The position numbers and the translations under genes are program-made. This document shows positions 14,373 to 19,845 of a stretch of DNA of 19,845 bases, in pieces. The stretch spans positions 1-19,845 of the forward strand of contig CAMWNY010000006.1 of NCBI GenBank assembly GCA_947175775.1. The letters run 5' to 3'. Source of the DNA: an uncultured Lachnospiraceae bacterium (lineage in GTDB: Bacteria > Bacillota > Clostridia > Lachnospirales > Lachnospiraceae). Within the stretch, counting starts at the first letter, position 1, and every line of letters starts with the position of its first letter. A model generated the notes under the pieces. The model was not told where the DNA came from, did no database searches, and saw only the letters and a program-made list of their open reading frames with translations.

Positions 14373-15539
14373 CTAATATTCTTTATAAGAAATATTAAGG
14401 TCAACGCCCGTATTGATTCCTGCTACCTTACCCTTTTCCGTGTACTGCCAAATTCCTACTTCGTACGGCATATACATATAATCATCATAAAAAGCATACC
14501 ACTTTTCATAATCATTGAGCCGTGTCATATCCAGCATCTTTGTGAAACATTTCACATTGCCGTAAATCATCGGCGTATAGCCCGCCGCCTTGATTTTATC
14601 GCAAAATGCAATTGCAATGTCCGTGCGGTCTTTCTGTGAAAGCTCATTTGCCCTGCCGTCATCGTTGACAATCATTTCCACGTCAAACACAATCGGGTAG
14701 GACACATTATAGTCCTTAATGTTATCAAGCACATAATCCGCCTCCTCAACTGCCTCCTCAACGGTTATTGCCTGTGTGAAGAAATAGACGCCCGCCTTAA
14801 TTCCCGCCGCATCTGCACCGCGCATATTTTGGTCAAAATACTCGTCAAGCACCAGCTTCCCCGAGCCGTACCCGCGCAGTCCAAGCCGCACAAAGGCATA
14901 CTCCACACCGTCCGATGCCACCGCTGCCCAGTCAATGTCGCCCTGATACTTCGACACGTCAATCCCTTTGTGTGAAACAACCGTGCCGTTTTCTATGTAC
15001 TGCATCTCTCCATCGTCCGTTTCCACGAAATTTTCCTCCAAGTAATTGTGCTTTTTCACTCCGTCAAGAACAGGCGCAAACACATACTCGTCTTTATCGG
15101 CGTAAATCAGATTTTCCGGAAAAAACGAACGCAGCATTTTCAGCGGGCTTCCGTCTTCCGCCATGACAAGCTCTTTCATGCGCTCCTTAATCGACGCTTC
15201 CAGCTCATCTTCTTTGTCTTGAAGCAATGCGCTGATGTCAATCGCATTTTCGCCGTCTCCCATAACTTCGACATACTCTTTCGATGTAACATCCGTGTCC
15301 GCGTCAGGAAGCTCCAGGCTGTCGGAATTTGCAGGCGCTGCCGCCTCAAGCTGTGCAATCCGTGCCTCATATTCTGCGACAAGCGCACCTCTCTCTTGAT
15401 TTCCCTGCACATACCATATTCCAAACACTGCCGCAAGCGCTGCTGATAGTACTGTTGTAATCAAAAGCAATACGATAATAACCATGTTGCCGCCTCTGCC
15501 TTGCCGCGGCATACGTCTCCTTTGTTTCATAATATCCAT
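14373..15539 (-). CDS. Membrane-anchored GH25 muramidase
   Basis: The 388-residue protein has a basic N-terminus and one signal-anchor helix (about 19-44), a coiled-coil and linker region (about 46-185), and a C-terminal glycoside hydrolase family 25 domain (about 188-388). Active-site signs are GIDVSKYQGDIDW with D194, and FDVEM with D286 and E288, plus the WQY near the end. It would cut the MurNAc-GlcNAc bond of peptidoglycan at the outer membrane face, in wall remodelling. The absence of a phage neighbourhood argues against an endolysin. ATG 15539 follows AAGGG by 8 bases. Confidence 0.93.
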   Translation of the reverse strand: MDIMKQRRRMPRQGRGGNMVIIVLLLITTVLSAALAAVFGIWYVQGNQERGALVAEYEARIAQLEAAAPANSDSLELPDADTDVTSKEYVEVMGDGENAIDISALLQDKEDELEASIKERMKELVMAEDGSPLKMLRSFFPENLIYADKDEYVFAPVLDGVKKHNYLEENFVETDDGEMQYIENGTVVSHKGIDVSKYQGDIDWAAVASDGVEYAFVRLGLRGYGSGKLVLDEYFDQNMRGADAAGIKAGVYFFTQAITVEEAVEEADYVLDNIKDYNVSYPIVFDVEMIVNDDGRANELSQKDRTDIAIAFCDKIKAAGYTPMIYGNVKCFTKMLDMTRLNDYEKWYAFYDDYMYMPYEVGIWQYTEKGKVAGINTGVDLNISYKEY

Positions 15540-15645
15540 TATTTATACCCTTTCCGAATTAACAATCCTTATTGATGCTATTTTCCTTTACAGTTTACAC
15601 TAAAACGCCATGCCGCGCAACTACTATAAATTGGTCATTGGAAGG

Positions 15646-15672
15646 AACAGTTCAGCCTGCGGCTTCCTGTCA
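15646..15672. repeat. 27-bp interspersed repeat, copy 2
   Basis: Same unit as at 12905-12931 with one base different (TTCGG there, TGCGG here), in the same orientation. It lies just beyond the terminator of the DUF5722 gene, so both copies sit downstream of a minus-strand gene. Confidence 0.8.
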
Positions 15673-15695
15673 GCATTTGGAATCTTGTACGCATA

Positions 15696-15725
15696 AAACC
15701 GCCGAAGATGTATCTCCGGCGGTTT
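15696..15725 (-). terminator. Intrinsic terminator of the DUF5722 gene
   Basis: AAACCGCCG and CGGCGGTTT form a perfect 9-bp stem with T4 after it on the minus strand, 28 bases after the stop codon. The A-run on the other side would let it work weakly on the plus strand as well. Confidence 0.85.
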
Positions 15726-15752
15726 CCGCAATCATTCTAACGATCCTATTCT

Positions 15753-17369
15753 TTAATTCAACCCAACATCTGCCCAGCTTGTAGCGCCAATATACGGCAG
15801 TGCAAAGTTCGCATACGTCGGATCTGCGGTATCCATAAATTTGAACATATTATACGATACCTTCGGTGCTCCGCCGGCGTCCCTGATACCAACTGCCATG
15901 CCGTCATTTGCAACCTCGGTCGCGTGGTCAATCTGCCTGTGAATGACAATTCCCTCAATAAACGGATTTGACGCAGCCAGCTTATACGCATACTGCATTG
16001 CCGCAGCCTGAATATTCTGATCGGTCGGAAGACTCGGGTTTGCCGATGTAAAGCCCATTTCCGAAATCAAAATATGACGTACTGCGCCGCTTGGTGCAAG
16101 CAAAAACGGCTGTGCCATATGGTTCGTAATAACCTCTAAGTTTGACGGATTTACCATTCTTGTATCATCTGAATGAACAACAAGATTTCTCATTCCGGAA
16201 TATCCGGGCGGTAAATTCCAAAACTGACAGTTAAACAACGGAACCGGATGCGGGTGGAATGATAATCCCCAGTCAATATTTCCAGTTGCACTAATCGTCT
16301 GCGCGAAATGGTCTAAAACATCCCTTCCCTTATATGCAAGCGTGTTCGCATCCGTATGCGTCCAACGCTGGTCAATGTTGATAAATACTCTTGCGCCTGC
16401 GTTCTGACTCTTGATTGCATTGTAGCAAAGCCGAAACTCTTTTGCATAATACTCGGAAAACTGCTGTTCTCCCATGTCGCCCGCGTAATGCCACGGCGAA
16501 TTGTTGTTTACTTCATTACCAATAATCCATGAGTGGATGGTTCCCTTATCACCTGAATATCTATTCGCAAGAAATGACATCAGTGCCTCAATCTTCTCTG
16601 TACCTGCCTGCTCCGATACGTTCATCGCATAGCAGTTTTTCCCCGGAACGCGTCCCAATGGCGGAACCAAATCTGCCGTTGCTGCATTAAAGGAATTCTT
16701 CACAATCATAACCACATTGCAGCCTTCCTTCGCAAACTTTTGGCAAATAATATCGTACTCACTGACAACACTAGAATTAAAGCTGTATGATTTGCCATTA
16801 TAAGTATAGTTCGTTCCACCACCTACAAAAAATCTGCTAATGTCAAGTTCATAAGCTGCAAAACCTGCGCCAAGCGCAGACAAATCCGTACTATAGCGCC
16901 AATCTGCCGTCAATCCCTTTTTGCTTCTCACCGGATACCCTGTTGCTTTCGCCGCTACAGCCTCGGGATTTGTGATATACGACGCATTGCTGACCGGAAC
17001 AAATACACCGTTTTCCGAAACCGCTACAACAAAGCGCGAATACAGTTTGGAATTTGCCGTATTAAAATCAAGTGATGTCGTAAATGTTGCTATCTCTGCA
17101 GCCGGAGCCGTCGCACAGTAATTCTGACGCGCGCCGATTCCGTCTTCGTATGGTTTCAATTCAAACAAGTAATACATTCCGTCCGCCGCCGGAGCCGTCG
17201 CACCTGATACCGTCACGGTTACATCCTTACCTGTTATAACACAACTGTTTACCGTCAGTGTAACGTTTGCAGCAAATGCCAATGTCGGAATACATACCGC
17301 CAAAAGCATAGCAAGCAGAACTGCTGACACCCACCGTTTTGTTTTTTTAGTCCCCCGTTCTTTTTGCAT
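15753..17369 (-). CDS. Secreted DUF5722 glycoside hydrolase-like protein
   Basis: The 538-residue product has a signal peptide (basic start, hydrophobic core, AFA/AN cleavage near residue 33), a beta-rich N-terminal domain (about 35-140), and a TIM-barrel-like domain (about 150-510) of the DUF5722 family. The pattern fits clan GH-A: WIIGNEV with N285 and E286 as the likely acid/base, and ILISEMGF with E437 as the likely nucleophile. The substrate is unknown. It is exported without an anchor motif, so it is probably released or wall-bound. GAGGTG lies 4 bases before ATG 17369. It has its own promoter and terminator. Confidence 0.8.
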   Translation of the reverse strand: MQKERGTKKTKRWVSAVLLAMLLAVCIPTLAFAANVTLTVNSCVITGKDVTVTVSGATAPAADGMYYLFELKPYEDGIGARQNYCATAPAAEIATFTTSLDFNTANSKLYSRFVVAVSENGVFVPVSNASYITNPEAVAAKATGYPVRSKKGLTADWRYSTDLSALGAGFAAYELDISRFFVGGGTNYTYNGKSYSFNSSVVSEYDIICQKFAKEGCNVVMIVKNSFNAATADLVPPLGRVPGKNCYAMNVSEQAGTEKIEALMSFLANRYSGDKGTIHSWIIGNEVNNNSPWHYAGDMGEQQFSEYYAKEFRLCYNAIKSQNAGARVFINIDQRWTHTDANTLAYKGRDVLDHFAQTISATGNIDWGLSFHPHPVPLFNCQFWNLPPGYSGMRNLVVHSDDTRMVNPSNLEVITNHMAQPFLLAPSGAVRHILISEMGFTSANPSLPTDQNIQAAAMQYAYKLAASNPFIEGIVIHRQIDHATEVANDGMAVGIRDAGGAPKVSYNMFKFMDTADPTYANFALPYIGATSWADVGLN

Positions 17370-17438
17370 AAAACACCTCTTTCTTGTTTTGTAATCTGCA
17401 CCTTACACAGATTCATATTGTATTAACTTACGCTGTAC

Positions 17439-17467
17439 ATTATAGCATGTCTAAACAATACAAACAA
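17439..17467 (-). promoter_or_regulatory. Promoter of the DUF5722 gene
   Basis: A perfect extended -10, TGCTATAAT, is preceded at 17 bases by TTGTTT on the minus strand, 70 bases before the start codon. The leader between shows no special structure. Confidence 0.75.
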
Positions 17468-17508
17468 TGCATTGTAAACATAAGAACTGATATAAAAAGC
17501 ATCCATGC

Positions 17509-17553
17509 AAAAAAGCCGTTACTCTGCGTTTTTACAACAAAGTAACGGCTTTT
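17509..17553 (-). terminator. Intrinsic terminator of the split PFL operon
   Basis: AAAGCCGTTACT pairs with AGTAACGGCTTT, perfect over 12 bases, with T-runs on both strands. It lies 13 bases after the stop of the small glycyl-radical protein. Confidence 0.9.
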
Positions 17554-17565
17554 ATTCATTTACAA

Positions 17566-17805
17566 TTAGATTGCCTCATGGAATGTACGAGAGATAACAT
17601 CTGCCTGCTGCTCCGGTGTCAACTTGATGAAGTTAACAGCGTAGCCAGAAACACGAATTGTAAGCTGAGGATAATTCTCAGGATGCTTCTGTGCGTCTAA
17701 CAGTGTGTCTCTGTTCAATACGTTAACATTCAGGTGGTGTCCACCCTTTGTAGCATAACCGTCTAATAAAGAAACTAAGTTATCAACCTGTGCTGCGTTG
17801 TCCAT
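17566..17805 (-). CDS. Stand-alone glycyl-radical subunit of pyruvate formate-lyase
   Basis: A 79-residue protein that is essentially only the C-terminal domain of pyruvate formate-lyase: LLDGYATKGGHHLNVNV at 13-29, NRDTLLDAQKHPENYPQLT at 31-49, and RVSGYAVNF with radical glycine G54. In standard PFL this sequence is joined to the large domain. Here it has its own ATG (17805) and a perfect GGAGG 8 bases upstream. E. coli GrcA (YfiD) is a similar but longer (127-residue) spare domain that repairs an intact PFL; here it is apparently the only glycyl domain for the neighbouring large subunit. The activase at 3963-4721 is the natural partner. The terminator follows directly. Confidence 0.93.
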   Translation of the reverse strand: MDNAAQVDNLVSLLDGYATKGGHHLNVNVLNRDTLLDAQKHPENYPQLTIRVSGYAVNFIKLTPEQQADVISRTFHEAI

Positions 17806-17883
17806 TTTTCATACCTCCTAAAATTTTATGAAATCTGCTATGTTTGCAAGCCTGTATAAACACAAGCCTGCATGTAAGGATTT

Positions 17884-17938
17884 GATACTCTAAGACAGCG
17901 TTTGAATCGAATTGATTCGATTTACTGCCTTAGAATAC
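17884..17938 (-). other. Intercistronic stem-loop between the two small PFL genes
   Basis: On the minus strand GTATTCTAAGGCAG pairs with CTGTCTTAGAGTAT with a few wobbles, enclosing an inner GAATC/GATTC hairpin. There is no T-run, so it is more likely an RNA-processing or stability element than a terminator. It would let the glycyl-radical gene be expressed differently from the upstream genes. Confidence 0.6.
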
Positions 17939-17951
17939 GCCTCCCTAAATT

Positions 17952-18155
17952 TTATTCTTTGTCTAACCCTTCATGCAATGTCGGAACACTGCACGCCATC
18001 GGATTAGCGGAACAGTCTGTACATCCGAGTGTTTCAACCTCTTTTGTAGAAGAACCTTCGTTGACATTCACATTGAAATGTCCCACAGCCTTATCTTTGG
18101 AAAATCCGGCATCAAGCTGTGCCACAAGGTCATCAATCATTGATTTCTCGTCCAT
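17952..18155 (-). CDS. Cysteine-rich protein resembling the PFL glycyl domain start
   Basis: A 67-residue protein I do not recognise as a named family. Residues 1-33 resemble the neighbouring glycyl-radical subunit: both share a pattern M-D...D-L-V-x-L-D...K...G-H-x-N-V-N-V. The radical loop RVSGYAV is absent. In its place comes a cysteine cluster, C45-T-D-C48 and C55, followed by a short acidic tail. It cannot carry a glycyl radical. Possible roles are a metal-binding or redox partner of the large subunit, or a decayed domain. Against decay, the frame is intact with an AGGTG 6 bases before ATG 18155. It lies in the same transcript, 49 bases after the duplicated PFL tail. Confidence 0.75.
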   Translation of the reverse strand: MDEKSMIDDLVAQLDAGFSKDKAVGHFNVNVNEGSSTKEVETLGCTDCSANPMACSVPTLHEGLDKE

Positions 18156-18204
18156 TGATTACACCTATTCCTTTCTGTTTTGTACTCTAAACAATTCAAC
18201 TGAA

Positions 18205-18243
18205 TTATTTGTTTAAGTCAAGCTCAATATCGCCTGAGAATAC
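18205..18243 (-). pseudogene. Remnant of a second PFL large-subunit 3' end
   Basis: These 39 bases repeat the last 39 bases of the large subunit (18263-18301). They would encode VFSGDIELDLNK and a stop, against VFSGDIELDLNN in the real gene. Five of the six differences are silent third-position changes, so both copies evolved as coding sequence. The copy is out of frame with the intact gene and has stops upstream, so it is no longer translated. It looks like the surviving tail of a second large-subunit gene lost by deletion or recombination. Confidence 0.7.
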
Positions 18244-18262
18244 TGAAAGTTTTCTCGGTCTA

Positions 18263-19845
18263 TTAATTGTTCAAATCCAGTTCAATATCGCCCGAGAATA
18301 CTTTTGCTTCCTTACCAAGAGCGTTCGGGATAATTGTAAAGGTATTTGAGATACCATCCTGTGCATCCTTGAACGGAAGCTTTGATACAGATGACAGTGA
18401 AGCGACTGCACCATGTGTATCACGTCCGTGCATCGGGTTTGCACCAGGAGCAAACGGCTGTCCCTTCTTACGTCCGTCAGGTGTGTTACCTGTAGCCTTA
18501 CCATAAGTTACGTTAGACGTAATTGTAAGGATTGAAGTTGTAGGAACACCATTTCTGTAGGTGTGATGTCTTCTGATTGCCGTCATAAATCTGTGAACAA
18601 TATCCTGTGCAATCAGGTCAACTCTGTCATCATCATTACCATATTTCGGGAACTCGCCTGTTGTCTCGAAATCAACGATAATGCCGTCCTCGTCACGAAT
18701 CGGTTTTACCTTTGCATACTTAATTGCTGATAATGAGTCAGCAACGATAGAAAGTCCTGCAACACCTGTTGCGAAATATCTCTTAACGTCTCTGTCATGA
18801 AGAGCCATCTGTGCTCTCTCATAGCAGTACTTATCATGCATATAGTGAATGATGTTCAATGTATTTACATATACATCTGCCTGCCACTCCATCATATCCA
18901 TGAATTTAGCAAATACATCATCATAGTCAAGCACATCGCCGACAACCGGACGATACTTCGGTCCAACCTGCTTCTTTGTTACTTCGTCCACACCACCGTT
19001 CAAAGCGTAGAGCAAGCACTTCGCAAGGTTTGCACGAGCGCCGAAGAACTGCATTTCCTTACCAACTACCATTGAAGATACGCAGCAAGCGATTGCATAG
19101 TCGTCACCGTGTGTTACTCTCATAAGGTCATCGTTCTCATACTGGATTGAAGAAGTCTGGATAGACATCTTTGCACAGTATTTCTTCCAGTTCTCAGGAA
19201 GTCTTGTCGACCAAAGAACCGTTAAGTTCGGCTCAGGGCTAGGTCCAAGGTTCTCCAATGTATGCAGATAACGGAATGACATCTTTGTAACCAAAGGACG
19301 TCCGTCAACGCCAACACCGCCAAGTGACTCTGTTACCCAAACCGGATCGCCTGCGAAAATCTGATTGTACTCAGGTGTACGTGCAAACTTAATGAGACGA
19401 AGCTTCATAATGAAGTGGTCAATGAACTCCTGAATCTGCTCCTCTGTAAATGTGCCGTTCTTTAAATCTCTCTGTGCATAAATGTCAAGGAATGTAGAAG
19501 TACGTCCAAGTGACATTGCCGCACCGTTCTGCTCCTTTACCGCGCAAAGATATCCGAAGTAAGTAGCCTGAATCGCTTCCTGTACATTTGTAGCCGGCTT
19601 AGAAATATCGCAGCCGTAAGAAGCAGCCATTTCCTTCATCATCTTGAGCGCTACCATCTGCTCTGAAATTTCCTCACGAAGACGGATAACATCATCTGTC
19701 ATAACACGTCCTGTTGAATCCTTCTGAGCCTGCTTATCCTCGATAAGTCTGTCAATACCGTAAAGCGCAACTCTTCTGTAGTCGCCGATAATACGTCCGC
19801 GTCCGTAAGCATCAGGAAGACCTGTAATGATGTGTGATGAACGGC
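18263..19845 (-). CDS. pflB: Pyruvate formate-lyase large subunit lacking the glycyl-radical domain (partial)
   Basis: The reading frame is open to the right edge, so the N-terminus lies outside the window; 527 codons are visible. Matches to PFL are extensive: GLPDAYGRGRIIGDYRRVALYG near the edge, the catalytic Cys-Cys pair in YAIACCVSS (codons at 19082-19087), and MQFFGARANLAKCLLYALNGGVDE. PFL turns pyruvate and CoA into acetyl-CoA and formate. Ordinary PFL continues after GISNTFTIIPNALGK into a glycyl-radical domain; this one instead ends with the acidic tail VFSGDIELDLNN and a stop. The missing domain is encoded separately at 17566-17805. An assembly error is unlikely because the downstream piece has its own start and ribosome site. 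Confidence 0.95.
   Translation of the reverse strand, partial: RSSHIITGLPDAYGRGRIIGDYRRVALYGIDRLIEDKQAQKDSTGRVMTDDVIRLREEISEQMVALKMMKEMAASYGCDISKPATNVQEAIQATYFGYLCAVKEQNGAAMSLGRTSTFLDIYAQRDLKNGTFTEEQIQEFIDHFIMKLRLIKFARTPEYNQIFAGDPVWVTESLGGVGVDGRPLVTKMSFRYLHTLENLGPSPEPNLTVLWSTRLPENWKKYCAKMSIQTSSIQYENDDLMRVTHGDDYAIACCVSSMVVGKEMQFFGARANLAKCLLYALNGGVDEVTKKQVGPKYRPVVGDVLDYDDVFAKFMDMMEWQADVYVNTLNIIHYMHDKYCYERAQMALHDRDVKRYFATGVAGLSIVADSLSAIKYAKVKPIRDEDGIIVDFETTGEFPKYGNDDDRVDLIAQDIVHRFMTAIRRHHTYRNGVPTTSILTITSNVTYGKATGNTPDGRKKGQPFAPGANPMHGRDTHGAVASLSSVSKLPFKDAQDGISNTFTIIPNALGKEAKVFSGDIELDLNN

Noticed and set aside
14373..15539. Prophage endolysin
   Set aside because: The GH25 domain is attached to a membrane anchor and there are no holin or phage structural genes nearby.
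17884..17938. Intrinsic terminator of the upstream PFL genes
   Set aside because: The stem is good but no T-run follows it on the minus strand.
18156..18262. Programmed frameshift joining the PFL large subunit to the downstream pieces
   Set aside because: The large subunit ends in TAA TAG, there are stops in the other frames, and both small genes have their own ribosome sites and starts.

Overview
The window looks like the chromosome of a strictly anaerobic, low-to-mid GC Firmicute, most likely a Lachnospiraceae-type Clostridium (Roseburia/Butyrivibrio-like). The reasons are strong AGGAGG ribosome binding sites, a pyruvate formate-lyase economy with a 2[4Fe-4S] ferredoxin, Firmicute-specific families (YlmH, GdpP, DUF951, an ECF folate transporter) and the dnaB-rplI-gdpP ... 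rpsR-ssb-rpsF neighbourhood. The assignment is inferred from gene content; no search was run.

Layout. 1-153: a two-copy 68-bp tandem repeat lies just downstream of a leftward promoter that reads out of the window. 225-1440 (minus): ylmH-like S4 RNA-binding protein and a membrane-anchored Mrr-type nuclease, overlapping by 11 bp. 1580-2633 (plus): a tetrahydrofolate riboswitch in front of folT, interrupted by a 283-bp foldback (MITE-like) element with inverted ends and a TTA target duplication. 2648-2786: DnaA-box-like sites. 2902-5120 (plus): an orphan membrane protein with an HPt domain, the pyruvate formate-lyase activating enzyme, and a 56-aa ferredoxin behind a structured leader. 5215-10111 (minus): a MerR-like regulator, then dnaB, rplI and the c-di-AMP phosphodiesterase gdpP. 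10290-13512 (minus): pepT, rpsR-ssb-rpsF, DUF951 and a small membrane protein. 13608-17369 (minus): a sirtuin, a membrane-anchored GH25 muramidase and a secreted DUF5722 glycosidase-like protein.

17566-19845 (minus): the most unusual region. Pyruvate formate-lyase is split. The large subunit (running off the right edge) carries the Cys-Cys active site but stops in the linker just before the glycyl-radical domain. That domain is a separate 79-aa protein with its own ribosome binding site. Between them is a 67-aa protein that resembles the start of the same domain but replaces the radical loop with a cysteine cluster. A 39-bp second copy of the large subunit's 3' end lies just upstream of the 67-aa gene, a probable scar of a lost second copy.

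How parts may work together: the activating enzyme (3963-4721) would install the radical on the small glycyl protein, which would then serve the large subunit. The ferredoxin next to the activating enzyme is a candidate electron donor. The two most rewarding places are the split PFL operon and the interrupted THF riboswitch.
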